From Agrococcus jejuensis (GTDB taxonomy: Bacteria; Actinomycetota; Actinomycetes; Actinomycetales; Microbacteriaceae): 64,000 nucleotides of DNA. Of this stretch, positions 1-7,524 are shown in pieces (position 1 is the first letter of the stretch; each line of letters starts with the position of its first letter). A model generated the notes under the pieces. It ran no database searches. It had not been told where the DNA came from and saw only the letters and a program-made list of their open reading frames with translations. The position numbers were made by a program, and so were the translations under genes. The DNA lies in assembly GCF_007679035.1 (NCBI RefSeq), contig NZ_VEFR01000005.1, forward strand, positions 62,001 through 126,000. The letters run 5' to 3'.

Positions 1-944
1 TACGTCGATGCCGTGCCGCGCTGCTCGAGGTCGGCCACGAGCCGCAGGCGCGACTCGAGCGCGGGCACGAGCGGGCCGGGCACGACGATCGAGAGGTCGG
101 GCTGGACGTAGGCCTTGTCGACCTCGCCGGGCACGAGTGCCGCGAGCCGCGTGGCGCCGTCGGCGCCCGCGAGCGACGTCGTGGCTCCGTCGACGAGGCC
201 GAGCTGCGTCGCGCGGCGCTCGGCGATCGCGAGGCGCTCGAGGGTCGCGGCCCCCGCGAGCGGGAAGCGGGCCGCGGCGTCGCCAGCATCGGTCGCGATC
301 GAGCGCTCGGCGTCGTCGAGGGACGCGAGCCACGTGTCGCGCACGGTCGCCCATCGCTGCGGCAGGGGCTCCTCCAGCCACGTCGAGGCGCCCGTCGCCG
401 CCACGAGCGTCGCGTCGCGCGCCGCGAGCAGGCGTGCGCCTCGCGCGATCGCGATCGCGTCGAGCACGGCCTCGAGCGGCGCGCCGAGCGCCTCGGCGAT
501 CCTACGCGCATCCGACATCGCCACTGCACCGCGCGCGAGCACCTGCACGGGCTGCGCCGCCGCGCCGCGCACGACCTCGCCGACGAGCAGGGTCGTCGCG
601 AACGCGCGCTCGGCCGCGCGGGCGTCGTCGGCGACGGGCGGCGCGATCGGGTCGCGACGAGGAGCCGTCGCGGCGTGCCTGCGCACGCCGTCGAACGCGA
701 CGCCCGCGACGCCGAGCCCGATGGCGTCGAGCGTCGGGGTCGTCGCGCCCGTCGCGAGCAGGGCGAGCGCATCCGCGTCGACCGTCTCGAGCGCCACGGC
801 GATCGACTCGTCGCGGAGCAGCTGCTCGGCGACGTCGAAGTACGTCGCAGCGTGCTGCGGCACGTGCCGCGCGCGCACGAGGCGATCGAGGGCGTCGTCG
901 GTCAGCGCCTGCAGCGCGCCCGCGAGCTCGACCGTGGTCGGCAC
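1..944 (-). CDS. Helicase-associated (XPB/Ssl2-like, Helicase_C_3) protein, N-terminal part
   Basis: The gene runs off the left edge, so only about the first 314 codons are present. I chose the GTG at 944, one base after the stop of the upstream membrane-protein gene; the tight spacing suggests one transcript. The visible part is mostly helical and alanine/leucine-rich with winged-helix-like segments. Near the edge is YVQPDLSIVVPGPLVPALE, followed by a stretch ending VADLEQRGTAST. This is the signature of the helicase C-terminal-associated domain (PF13625 type) found in actinobacterial proteins that accompany an XPB-type DNA repair helicase. No Walker motifs occur in the visible part, as expected for this non-ATPase family of roughly 700-800 residues. 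A role in DNA repair or helicase assistance is inferred from the family. Confidence 0.75.
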   Translation of the reverse strand, partial: MPTTVELAGALQALTDDALDRLVRARHVPQHAATYFDVAEQLLRDESIAVALETVDADALALLATGATTPTLDAIGLGVAGVAFDGVRRHAATAPRRDPIAPPVADDARAAERAFATTLLVGEVVRGAAAQPVQVLARGAVAMSDARRIAEALGAPLEAVLDAIAIARGARLLAARDATLVAATGASTWLEEPLPQRWATVRDTWLASLDDAERSIATDAGDAAARFPLAGAATLERLAIAERRATQLGLVDGATTSLAGADGATRLAALVPGEVDKAYVQPDLSIVVPGPLVPALESRLRLVADLEQRGTAST

Positions 945-945
945 G

Positions 946-1221
946 TCAGGCCCGTCCGCGTCCCTTGCGCACCGCGGAGAGCACGAGCAGCGCGATGACG
1001 CACAGGAGGCCGGCGGGCAGCGCGAACGTCGGCACGAGGAAGGCGTACGGCCAGGGGCCCTCGGCGAGCCACGGCCACGCATCCTGCAGCGCGATCTGCA
1101 CGAGCGTCACCACGAAGCCGAGCAGCGCGAGACCCACGAGCACGGCGGCGGCGGTGGCCAGGATGCGCTCGATCACGCCGATGGGATCGGCGTGGCGCTC
1201 GCCTGCACGCGTGGTGGGCAT
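946..1221 (-). CDS. Small two-helix membrane protein
   Basis: A 91-residue protein with two clear hydrophobic segments, at about residues 22-44 (ATAAAVLVGLALLGFVVTLV) and 61-82 (AFLVPTFALPAGLLCVIALL), and a basic C-terminal tail (RKGRGRA). I recognise no enzymatic motif. The start is supported by TAGTCT on the minus strand at 1233-1228, six bases before the ATG, the pattern of a leaderless transcript. The helicase-associated gene follows after one base, so the two are probably co-transcribed. This resembles the small conserved membrane proteins of Microbacteriaceae often placed near cold-shock genes, but no function can be given. Confidence 0.75.
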   Translation of the reverse strand: MPTTRAGERHADPIGVIERILATAAAVLVGLALLGFVVTLVQIALQDAWPWLAEGPWPYAFLVPTFALPAGLLCVIALLVLSAVRKGRGRA

Positions 1222-1227
1222 CCGACG

Positions 1228-1250
1228 AGACTACCAGCGGGCGATAGCCT
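1228..1250. promoter_or_regulatory. Divergent -10 elements for membrane protein and cold-shock gene
   Basis: TAGTCT on the minus strand (1233-1228) lies 6 bases before the ATG at 1221 and implies a leaderless message. TAGCCT on the plus strand (1245-1250) lies about 35 bases before the cold-shock GTG and leaves a short leader that carries AAGGAG. The two hexamers are only 11 bases apart, so RNA polymerase binding for the two directions should compete. I do not see a convincing -35 for either. Confidence 0.5.
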
Positions 1251-1285
1251 GGAGGCTGCACCACCCGCGCACCCCAAGGAGCATC

Positions 1286-1669
1286 GTGCCCACTGGCAAG
1301 GTCAAGTTCTTCGACGAGGACAAGGGCTTCGGCTTCATCGCCGGAGACGACGGCGTCGAGGTCTTCGTGCACGCATCCGCCGTGCCCGACGGCGCGACGC
1401 TCAAGGGCGGCACGCGCGTCGAGTACGGCGTCGCCGAGGGTCAGCGCGGCGCGCAGGCGCTGTCGCTGCGCGTGCTCGAGGCGCCGCGCGTCTCGGCCGT
1501 GCGCCAGGCGCGACGCTCGAGCGAGGACATGGCGGTGATCGTCGAGGACCTCGTGAAGCTGCTCGACGGCGTGGGAGAGGCGCTGCGCCATGGGCGCCAG
1601 CCGAGCCCCGACCAGGCCCGCAAGGTGGCCACGGTGCTGCGTCGCGTCGCCGACGACCTGGAGGCGTGA
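1286..1669 (+). CDS. Cold-shock domain protein with C-terminal extension
   Basis: A 127-residue protein. Residues 1-67 form a cold-shock domain: GKVKFFDEDKGFGFIAGDDG carries RNP1 (KGFGFI), and VFVHASAV is RNP2. These bind single-stranded RNA or DNA. A normal CspA-type protein ends near residue 67; here about 60 further residues follow, with the helical, amphipathic stretch SEDMAVIVEDLVKLLDGVGE and a C-terminal helix. Long forms of this kind occur in Actinobacteria. The start is a GTG with AAGGAG five bases upstream (1276-1281). The stop overlaps the ATG of the DUF3027 gene (GTGATGA), so the two are translationally coupled. The role is probably an RNA chaperone; what the extension does is unknown. 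Confidence 0.9.
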   Translation: MPTGKVKFFDEDKGFGFIAGDDGVEVFVHASAVPDGATLKGGTRVEYGVAEGQRGAQALSLRVLEAPRVSAVRQARRSSEDMAVIVEDLVKLLDGVGEALRHGRQPSPDQARKVATVLRRVADDLEA

Positions 1670-2169
1670 TGACGACCGTGCCGAGCGCCGAGGCGCTGCG
1701 ACTGGCCGAGTCGGCCCTCGACGAGATCGCGCCCGCCGGCGGGGTCGGCGAGGTCGTCGACGCGGTCGACGAGCAGGGCGTGCTCGCGCTGCGCTACCGC
1801 TCGCAGCTGGGCGGCTACCCCGACTGGCTGTGGACCGTGACGCTCGCGACCGACGACGAGGGCGTGCAGACCGTGCTCGAGGTCGCGCTGCTGCCCGGCG
1901 AGGGCTCGCTCATCGCGCCCGAGTGGGTGCCGTGGGCCGATCGCCTCGCGGACTACCTCGCTGCCAAGGAGTCGGCGGCCGCAGACGACGAGGACGCCGA
2001 CGACGAGTCGGACGACGACGACTCCGACGAGGACGACGAGTCGGACGACGATCACGGCTTCGACGACTTCGACGAGTCCGACCTCGCGAGCGACGACGAC
2101 GCCGACGACGGCCTCGAGGTCGACGACGCGGCGCCCGACGACGCAGACGGCGAGACGGCCGGACGCTGA
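1669..2169 (+). CDS. DUF3027 family protein with acidic tail
   Basis: A 166-residue protein. Residues 1-105 contain the conserved actinobacterial DUF3027 core: LGGYPDWLWTVTLATDD, then LLPGEGSLIAPEWVPWADRL. The remaining 60 residues are almost entirely Asp, Glu and Ser (for example DDESDDDDSDEDDESDDD), so the tail is intrinsically disordered and strongly negative. DUF3027 genes sit directly after the long cold-shock gene in many Microbacteriaceae, as here with a four-base overlap, so the two products probably work together. The molecular function of the family is unknown. An acidic tail could imitate nucleic acid or bind basic proteins, which is speculation. Confidence 0.88.
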   Translation: MTTVPSAEALRLAESALDEIAPAGGVGEVVDAVDEQGVLALRYRSQLGGYPDWLWTVTLATDDEGVQTVLEVALLPGEGSLIAPEWVPWADRLADYLAAKESAAADDEDADDESDDDDSDEDDESDDDHGFDDFDESDLASDDDADDGLEVDDAAPDDADGETAGR

Positions 2170-2176
2170 CGCATCC

Positions 2177-2189
2177 GACCGTCTCGGTC
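2177..2189. terminator. Weak hairpin between convergent genes
   Basis: GACCG-TCT-CGGTC in the 49-base gap between the converging DUF3027 and serC genes can form a five-pair stem. It is short and has no T tract, so a terminator function is only possible. Confidence 0.25.
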
Positions 2190-2218
2190 GAGTCGGGCTC
2201 GCGCCCGTCGCCGCAGCG

Positions 2219-3316
2219 CTAGATGCGCTCGAGCACGTAGTCGAGGCTCGCGACGAGCGCCTCGACGTCGCTGGGCTCGATGCCCGCGAACGTCGCGACG
2301 CGGATCTGGTTGCGCCCGAGCTTGCGGTACGGCTCGGTGTCGACGATGCCGTTGGCCCGCAGCGCCTTCGTGATGGCCGTCGCATCGACCGCGTCGTCGA
2401 AGTCGATCGTGACGACGACCTGCGAGCGGTGCTCGGGGTCGGCCACGAACGGCTGGGCGTCCGTGCGCGCCTCGGCCCACGCGTAGAGCGTGTCCGACGA
2501 CGTGCGCGTGCGCGCGGCCATCGCGGGGAGCCCGCCCTGCTCGAGCATCCATCCGAGCTGCTCGTCGAGCAGCACGAGGGTCGCGATCGCGGGGGTGTTG
2601 AGCGTCTGCTGGAGGCGCGAGTTGTCGAGGGCCTGCTTGAGGCTCAGCGACTCGGGCACGTAGCGGTCGGAGGCCGCGATCGCCTCGATGCGCTCGATCG
2701 CCGCGGGCGACACGAGCGCGAGCCACAGGCCGCCGTCGGAGCCGAGGTTCTTCTGCGGCGCGAAGTAGTAGACGTCGGCGGCGCTCGCGTCGAAGTCGAT
2801 GCCGCCCGCCGCGCTCGTCGCGTCGACGACCGTGAGGCCGTGCGCGGCGCGCACGACCGGATGCATGACGCCCGTCGACGTCTCGTTGTGCGGGTAGGCC
2901 ACCACGTCGACGCCGTCGACGGGCTCGAGCACCGGGCGCGACCCCGCGGGCGCGCTCGCGACGCTCGGCGCCTCGAGCCACGGCGCGGCGGTCGCCTTCG
3001 AGAACTTGGCGCCGAACTCGCCGAACGCCAGGTGGTGGGCACGACGCTCGACGAGGCCGAAGGCCGCCGCGTCCCAGAAGGTCGTCGAGCCGCCGTTGCC
3101 GAGGATGACCTCGTAGCCGTCGGGTGCCGAGAGGAGGTCGGCCAGGCGCGAACGCACCGAGCCGACGAGGCCGCGCACGGGTGCCTGGCGGTGGCTCGTG
3201 CCCAGCAGGCGCGAGGCGGCGAGCGCCTCCACCTGAGCGGGGCGCACCTTGGCGGGGCCGCAGCCGAAGCGGCCGTCTGCGGGCAGGAGGGAGGCGGGGA
3301 TGACGAGGTCGCTCAC
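2219..3316 (-). CDS. serC: Phosphoserine transaminase SerC
   Basis: A 365-residue PLP-dependent aminotransferase of the actinobacterial SerC type. It converts 3-phosphohydroxypyruvate and glutamate to O-phosphoserine and 2-oxoglutarate in serine biosynthesis, and acts likewise in the pyridoxal phosphate pathway. Evidence is the N-terminal FGCGPAKVRPAQVEAL, GTSHRQAPV, the substrate/PLP loop LGNGGSTTFWDAA, the PLP aspartate in VVDATSAAGGIDFD, and the Schiff-base lysine in YFAPQKNLGSDGG. Length matches the family. The start is a GTG with TAGACT on the minus strand (3328-3323) six bases upstream, so the message is probably leaderless. It diverges from the ideR-like gene, and their promoters are about 40 bases apart. 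Confidence 0.95.
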   Translation of the reverse strand: MSDLVIPASLLPADGRFGCGPAKVRPAQVEALAASRLLGTSHRQAPVRGLVGSVRSRLADLLSAPDGYEVILGNGGSTTFWDAAAFGLVERRAHHLAFGEFGAKFSKATAAPWLEAPSVASAPAGSRPVLEPVDGVDVVAYPHNETSTGVMHPVVRAAHGLTVVDATSAAGGIDFDASAADVYYFAPQKNLGSDGGLWLALVSPAAIERIEAIAASDRYVPESLSLKQALDNSRLQQTLNTPAIATLVLLDEQLGWMLEQGGLPAMAARTRTSSDTLYAWAEARTDAQPFVADPEHRSQVVVTIDFDDAVDATAITKALRANGIVDTEPYRKLGRNQIRVATFAGIEPSDVEALVASLDYVLERI

Positions 3317-3322
3317 CGCGTC

Positions 3323-3373
3323 AGTCTACGAGCGCCTGTCGCGTCGCTCGCGTCCACCTTCGCTCACTAGGGT
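3323..3373. promoter_or_regulatory. Divergent serC / ideR promoter region
   Basis: The minus-strand -10 TAGACT (3328-3323) serves serC as a leaderless promoter. The plus-strand TAGGGT (3368-3373) lies about 33 bases before the regulator's ATG, and the short leader contains GAGGAGGG (3393-3400). I see no iron-box-like palindrome of the TTAGG type here, so autoregulation is not evident. Confidence 0.5.
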
Positions 3374-3406
3374 TGTGTCCATCCGCATGGGAGAGGAGGG
3401 GTGCGC

Positions 3407-4075
3407 ATGACCGATCTCGTCGACACGACGGAGATGTACCTGCGTACGATCCTCGACCTCGAGGAGGAGGGCTTCGTGCCCATGCGCGCTCGGATCTCCG
3501 AGCGCATCGGCCACTCGGGTCCCACGGTGTCGCAGACCGTCGCGCGCATGGAGCGCGACGGCCTCGTCGTCGTCGCGGAGGACCGCCACCTGCAGCTCAC
3601 CGACGAGGGTCGTGCGCTCGCGACGCGCGTGCTGCGCAAGCACCGCCTCGCCGAGCGCCTGCTCACCGACGTCATCGGCCTCGACTGGACGCTCGCGCAC
3701 GACGAGGCCTGCCGCTGGGAGCACGTCATGAGCGAGCAGGTCGAGCGCAGGCTCCTCGACATCCTCGACCGCCCGACGGAGTCGCCGTACGGCACCCCGA
3801 TCCCCGGCCTCGAGGAGCTGGGCCTCGCGCGCGCGGACGGCTTCCTCGACGGCGTGCGCCGTGCGACGGAGGTCGAGGGCACGTTCGTGGTGCGCCGCCT
3901 CGGCGAGCCCATCCAGTTCGAGGTGGCCACGCTCGAGCAGCTGCGGGATGCGGGGCTCGTGCCCGGCGCGACCGTCGCCATCGCAGCCGCGGGCCGCGGT
4001 CGCTCGCTCGCGGTCGACGGCGGCACCGAGGTCGTGCTGCCGGTCGAGCTCGCGCAGCACGTCTACGTCGCGTGA
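3407..4075 (+). CDS. ideR: DtxR/IdeR-type metal-dependent repressor
   Basis: A 222-residue regulator that represses iron-uptake and related genes when loaded with Fe(II). I start at the ATG at 3407, seven bases after GGAGG, rather than the in-frame GTG at 3401. With this start the metal ligands fall exactly on DtxR/IdeR numbering: Met10, His79, Glu83, His98, Cys102, Glu105 and His106 (in ACRWEHVMS). Residues 1-70 are the winged helix ([17 protein letters not shown] is the recognition region), 71-140 the dimerisation and metal domain, and about 150-222 an SH3/FeoA-like domain ([17 protein letters not shown]). The Cys102-containing site favours the iron-sensing IdeR branch over manganese-sensing MntR. 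Its target genes are not in this window. Confidence 0.9.
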   Translation: MTDLVDTTEMYLRTILDLEEEGFVPMRARISERIGHSGPTVSQTVARMERDGLVVVAEDRHLQLTDEGRALATRVLRKHRLAERLLTDVIGLDWTLAHDEACRWEHVMSEQVERRLLDILDRPTESPYGTPIPGLEELGLARADGFLDGVRRATEVEGTFVVRRLGEPIQFEVATLEQLRDAGLVPGATVAIAAAGRGRSLAVDGGTEVVLPVELAQHVYVA

Positions 4076-4157
4076 CCCGTCCCATCCCCACGCGGTCAGG
4101 TCGCGTCCGGGGGACGTCCAGGGTTCGTGTCCTTCCTGAGGGTGCGGCGTGGAGAAG

Positions 4158-4174
4158 GTGACAATCGTGCAACG
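4158..4174 (+). promoter_or_regulatory. MtrA-like direct repeat (degenerate)
   Basis: GTGACA-ATCGT-GCAACG is two six-base half-sites with a five-base spacer, 65 bases before the start of the first NlpC/P60 gene. The same spacing with perfect GTAACG half-sites occurs before the second such gene. Known MtrA sites in Actinobacteria are direct repeats of GTAAC-like hexamers with this spacing and control cell-wall hydrolase genes. Assignment to MtrA is inferred. Confidence 0.5.
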
Positions 4175-4238
4175 GTGTCGTACGCTCGCACGAGCACGAA
4201 GCGCCCTTCAGCGCCCAACGAGCAGGAATCCTCACCGC

Positions 4239-5021
4239 ATGCAGCAGTCCACGACCAGCACCGAGATCGTCGCGCAGCCGACGCCGCGCACCACGACCGG
4301 GGCCCGTCGTTCGATGGCCAAGCGGGTCGGGGTGGCAGCCGTCGCGATCGCCCTCTTCGGCACCGTCGCGCTGCCCGCAGCCGCGCTGCAGAGCGCGCAG
4401 GCGCAGCCCGCCGTGCTCGACGGCTCGATCGCCGAGCTGCTCGCGCAGACGCAGCAGCAGGTCGAGGTGCAGCAGTCGCCGCTGGTCGAGTCCATCGCCG
4501 AGAACGGCCTCGCCGCCACGACCCCCGAGCAGCTCGCGCAGGCGCAGGCCGAGGCAGCAGCCGCCGAGGCCGCTCGCCAGGAGGCCGAGGCGGCCGCCGT
4601 CGAGGCGGCCAGCGCGGCCCCCGTCGCGGCGGCCGCGACGCCCGCGGCAGCCAGCTCGTCCGTCGCGTCCGCGTCGTCGGGCTCGATCGTGGGCATCGCC
4701 CAGTCGCAGCTCGGCGTCCCCTACGTGTGGGGCGGCGCGAGCCCCTCGACCGGCTTCGACTGCTCCGGCTTCACCCAGTGGGTGTACGGCCAGGTGGGCG
4801 TGTACCTGCCGCACTCCGACCGCGGCCAGCTCGGCTACGGCACGCCCGTCGCCGTCTCGGACATCCAGCCCGGCGACCTCGTGATCTGGAACGGTCACAC
4901 GGCGATCTACGTCGGTGGCGACTCGATCATCCACGCCGCGACCGCCGGCAAGCCGGTGAAGTACTCGAGCTTCTCGGGCATGGTCGCCGCGATGGGCACG
5001 CCGCAGGTGCGCCGCTTCTAG
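4239..5021 (+). CDS. Secreted NlpC/P60 (C40) peptidoglycan endopeptidase
   Basis: A 260-residue secreted hydrolase predicted to cut gamma-D-Glu-(L)-diaminoacid type bonds in peptidoglycan stem peptides. A long cytoplasmic leader (residues 1-28) precedes a hydrophobic signal core VGVAAVAIALFGTVALPAAAL; cleavage is likely near residue 48-55. Residues about 85-145 are an Ala/Glu/Gln-rich helical linker. The NlpC/P60 domain spans about 149-260, with Cys175 in FDCSGF, His220 in NGHTAIYVG and His232 as the third catalytic residue. LGVPYVWGGASP is the typical pre-cysteine motif. I chose the ATG at 4239, just before the signal sequence; in-frame starts further upstream would place the MtrA-like repeat inside the gene. 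A paralogue of similar layout follows. Confidence 0.9.
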   Translation: MQQSTTSTEIVAQPTPRTTTGARRSMAKRVGVAAVAIALFGTVALPAAALQSAQAQPAVLDGSIAELLAQTQQQVEVQQSPLVESIAENGLAATTPEQLAQAQAEAAAAEAARQEAEAAAVEAASAAPVAAAATPAAASSSVASASSGSIVGIAQSQLGVPYVWGGASPSTGFDCSGFTQWVYGQVGVYLPHSDRGQLGYGTPVAVSDIQPGDLVIWNGHTAIYVGGDSIIHAATAGKPVKYSSFSGMVAAMGTPQVRRF

Positions 5022-5064
5022 ACGGTCGACGGGGACGGATCGTGTCCCGTGGCTGGCCATTCTC

Positions 5065-5081
5065 GTAACGTTTTGGTAACG
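5065..5081 (+). promoter_or_regulatory. MtrA-like direct repeat (perfect)
   Basis: GTAACG-TTTTG-GTAACG: two identical half-sites repeated every 11 bases, one helical turn, 58 bases before the start of the second cell-wall hydrolase gene. The local TTTT run stands out in this GC-rich region. It matches the direct-repeat architecture described for the response regulator MtrA. The binding factor is inferred. Confidence 0.6.
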
Positions 5082-5138
5082 TCGACGCGGCATGCTGTCC
5101 GTCGGACGCATGCCGTAGGACTTCAGGAGATTGAATTC

Positions 5139-5909
5139 GTGACTCGAAGCACTGAGATCGCCGAGACCGTCGGCACGACCGACGAGACCCCCAAGGCGAG
5201 CAGGACCTCTCGCGCCACCCACCTCCGTCGCATCGGCGTCGCCGGCGTCGCCGTCGCCCTCGTGATGCCCCTGGCACTGCCCGCCTTCGCGAGCACCCAG
5301 GGTGAGACGCAGGAGCCGGGCTTCGCAGCGCAGGCCGCCGACTCGCAGTCGGTGACCGCGACCTCCACGGCCGGCTCGCCCGAGCAGGAGGCCGAGCGCC
5401 AGGAGCTCTACGCCACGACGCCCGCCGAGCTCGCCTCGCTGCAGGCGGAGCTGCAGGCGCAGGCCGACGCGGCAGCAGCCGAGCAGGCCGCCGCCGACGA
5501 GGCTGCCGCACAGCAGGAGGCCGCCGCGAACGCGGGCACCGGCTCGTCGGCAGCCACCAGCACGGCCGTCTCGGTCGGTGCGGGCGGCAGCACCATCGCC
5601 AGCGCCGCGCTCGCGCAGATCGGCGAGATCCAGGACTGCACGAAGCTCGTCGCGGACTCGCTGGCCGCGGTCGGCATCGCGTACACGGGCATGGGCAACC
5701 TGTTCAACCTCGGCCCGACGATCCCTGCCTCGCAGGCGACGCCCGGCGACATCATCTACTACTCGAACGGCGGCTTCGGCTCCGCTCACGTCGCCGTGTA
5801 CATCGGCAACGGCCAGGCCGTGCACGGTGGCTGGAACGGCAACCAGACGGTCGTCGCCGGCGCCACGATCCCGGGCGCCTCGGCTCCCGTGTTCATCGAC
5901 GTGGGCTGA
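5139..5909 (+). CDS. Secreted NlpC/P60-fold hydrolase, divergent paralogue
   Basis: A 256-residue protein laid out like its upstream neighbour: a charged leader (1-30), signal core [21 protein letters not shown], an Ala/Gln-rich helical linker (about 80-135) and a C-terminal papain-like domain (150-256). Candidate catalytic residues are Cys167 in IQDCTKLV, His217 in [10 protein letters not shown] and His229 in AVHGG. The cysteine motif is DCTKLV instead of the usual DCSG, so substrate or activity may differ, and the domain may be closer to CHAP/NlpC-like families. The start is a GTG ten bases after AGGAG (5124-5128). A strong hairpin terminator follows. Regulation by an MtrA-type factor is suggested by the upstream repeat. 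Confidence 0.82.
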   Translation: MTRSTEIAETVGTTDETPKASRTSRATHLRRIGVAGVAVALVMPLALPAFASTQGETQEPGFAAQAADSQSVTATSTAGSPEQEAERQELYATTPAELASLQAELQAQADAAAAEQAAADEAAAQQEAAANAGTGSSAATSTAVSVGAGGSTIASAALAQIGEIQDCTKLVADSLAAVGIAYTGMGNLFNLGPTIPASQATPGDIIYYSNGGFGSAHVAVYIGNGQAVHGGWNGNQTVVAGATIPGASAPVFIDVG

Positions 5910-5923
5910 CGCCCATCCGTCTC

Positions 5924-5960
5924 GACGACGCCCGCGACCGACTCGGTCGCGGGCGTCGTC
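5924..5960 (+). terminator. Strong hairpin terminator after hydrolase gene
   Basis: A perfect 16-base inverted repeat (GACGACGCCCGCGACC, 5924-5939, with its complement at 5945-5960) around a GACTC loop, 15 bases after the stop codon. There is no T tract, as is usual for actinobacterial terminators. Confidence 0.75.
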
Positions 5961-6013
5961 GCGTCCGCGCCCCTTCGCTAGGCTGAGGGGGTCGCCGCGC
6001 AGCGCGCGGCCCG

Positions 6014-6085
6014 GCCTCTGTAGCTCAATGGAAGAGCAGCTCCGTCCTAAGGAGAGGGTTGGGGGTTCGAGTCCCTCCAGGGGCA
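6014..6085 (+). tRNA. tRNA-Arg(CCT)
   Basis: The cloverleaf can be folded by eye. The acceptor stem is GCCTCTG (6014-6020) with CAGGGGC (6078-6084) and discriminator A at 6085. The D arm is GCTC/GAGC. The anticodon loop GTCCTAA has CCT at 6046-6048 preceded by T33, and the T arm is GGGGG-TTCGAGT-CCCTC. The three bases after the discriminator are CCG, so CCA must be added after transcription. CCT reads AGG, a rare codon in such a GC-rich genome. Confidence 0.95.
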
Positions 6086-6138
6086 CCGGTGGCGTTCGGC
6101 CCTGGTGGCTGCAGCCGCACGAGGGCTACGGTGGCGCC

Positions 6139-7440
6139 GTGTCGACCTTCGCGGTGCCGCACCGCCTGCCCGTCTCGACCGTCCTGGTCGCCGTGGTGGG
6201 CGCCGTGGGCGTCGCGGTGCTGCTCGTCGCCCGCGCCGGCGGGGCGGACGGCTTCCCCACGCATCCGGTCGCCACGGTGGCGATCGCCACGGCCGCCATC
6301 GTGGTGGACGCCGCGCGGCGGGCGCTCGTCGCGATCGGCGACCGACGCTCGGCAGTCGTCGCGGGTGCGCTGAGCGTCGCGCTCCTGGCGACGCTCGGCG
6401 CCGCATCGCTCGCCGTCGGGCTCGTCGGCATCGACCACCCGCTGGCGTCGCTGGCGGTCTCGGCCTGGAGCGTGACGTGGATCGCGCCCCTCGCCCTCGG
6501 GCAGCTGCTCGCATCGTCGGCGATCCGTCGAGGCACGTCGGTGGCGCGCGCCCACGTGCTCGTCGTGGTGACGAGCGGAGCGGCGATGCTCGCCGGCGTC
6601 GTGCTGTGGATGCCGAGCGATCCGTTCGCGGGCGTCGCGCCCATCGCCCCGGAGGCCTGGCCGGAGCGCTGGGCGGTGGTCGGGGACGTCGTGGCCTCGG
6701 CTGCGACGCTCGCGCTGCTCGTGCTGCCGACCGTCCTCGCGCGTGCCGCCGCTCGCTCGCGGTCCCGCGCGCGCGTGCGACTCGGCATCGCCGCCGCGGG
6801 CGCGAGCGCCGCACCCATCGTCGTCGCCTTCTGCCTCCTGCTCGCCGTCGCCCGCGACCCGGGGGAGGTCGACCCGACGGCCGGCTCCGTCGCCTTCGAG
6901 GTCGCGGTGGCCGCCTCCGCGGCGCTGCCGGCGGCGTGCGCCGGCGTGCTCGCACGCGACGCCGAGCGGCGCATGGTGCTGCCGCTCCTGCGCGCCGTGG
7001 CCCTCGCGGTCGCCGTCCTCGTCGTGGCGGCGGTCGGCACGATCGCCGTCGCGGCCACCTGGCCGCCGACCGTCGCGGCGCTCGTGACCGCCGCGCTCGC
7101 GCTCGGCGTCACGCTCGTCGCCTGGACCGGTGCGGGACGGGCCGCGGCAGCGCTGCTCGCCGATGCGAGCGGCGAGGCTCCGATCGCCGTCGAGCCCGCG
7201 ACGGTCGACGCGGACCCGAGGATGCCCGAGCTCACGCCGCGCGAGCGCGACGTGCTCGCGCTGCTCGCCGACGGCGCGAGCAACGCGGGCATCGCGGCGC
7301 AGCTCGTCGTGAGCGAGCGGACCGTCGATGCGCACATGCGCGCCATCTTCACGAAGCTCGGCCTCGAGGTCGACGCGGGCGTCAATCGGCGCGTGCAGGC
7401 GGCCAGGAGGTGGCTCGACGGCCATCGGATCCCGGAATAG
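6139..7440 (+). CDS. Membrane-anchored LuxR-family transcriptional regulator
   Basis: A 433-residue protein. Residues 1-350 consist of about ten hydrophobic segments (for example [19 protein letters not shown] near the start). After a linker, the C-terminal 70 residues are a LuxR/NarL helix-turn-helix: [20 protein letters not shown], then [20 protein letters not shown]. The membrane part shows no receiver or histidine kinase motif, so it may sense a signal directly and bind DNA from the membrane. The start is a GTG with TACGGT (6127-6132) six bases upstream, so the transcript is probably leaderless. The next gene encodes another membrane protein 85 bases downstream. Signal and targets are unknown. 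Confidence 0.82.
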   Translation: MSTFAVPHRLPVSTVLVAVVGAVGVAVLLVARAGGADGFPTHPVATVAIATAAIVVDAARRALVAIGDRRSAVVAGALSVALLATLGAASLAVGLVGIDHPLASLAVSAWSVTWIAPLALGQLLASSAIRRGTSVARAHVLVVVTSGAAMLAGVVLWMPSDPFAGVAPIAPEAWPERWAVVGDVVASAATLALLVLPTVLARAAARSRSRARVRLGIAAAGASAAPIVVAFCLLLAVARDPGEVDPTAGSVAFEVAVAASAALPAACAGVLARDAERRMVLPLLRAVALAVAVLVVAAVGTIAVAATWPPTVAALVTAALALGVTLVAWTGAGRAAAALLADASGEAPIAVEPATVDADPRMPELTPRERDVLALLADGASNAGIAAQLVVSERTVDAHMRAIFTKLGLEVDAGVNRRVQAARRWLDGHRIPE

Positions 7441-7524
7441 GTGCCAGCACCGATGCCCGATGCGGGGCGTCGGGGCGATCGTGGCGTCGACGTCGCTCGA
7501 CGTCCCCGACCCACGGAGGCACTC

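Noticed and set aside
3401..3406. GTG at 3401 as start of the IdeR-type regulator
   Set aside because: GGAGG would be too close to it, and only the ATG at 3407 puts the metal ligands on the conserved DtxR numbering.
3726..6086. A long minus-strand open frame crossing the ideR-like and hydrolase genes and the tRNA
   Set aside because: It overlaps several convincing plus-strand features, including a tRNA, and encodes no recognisable domain.
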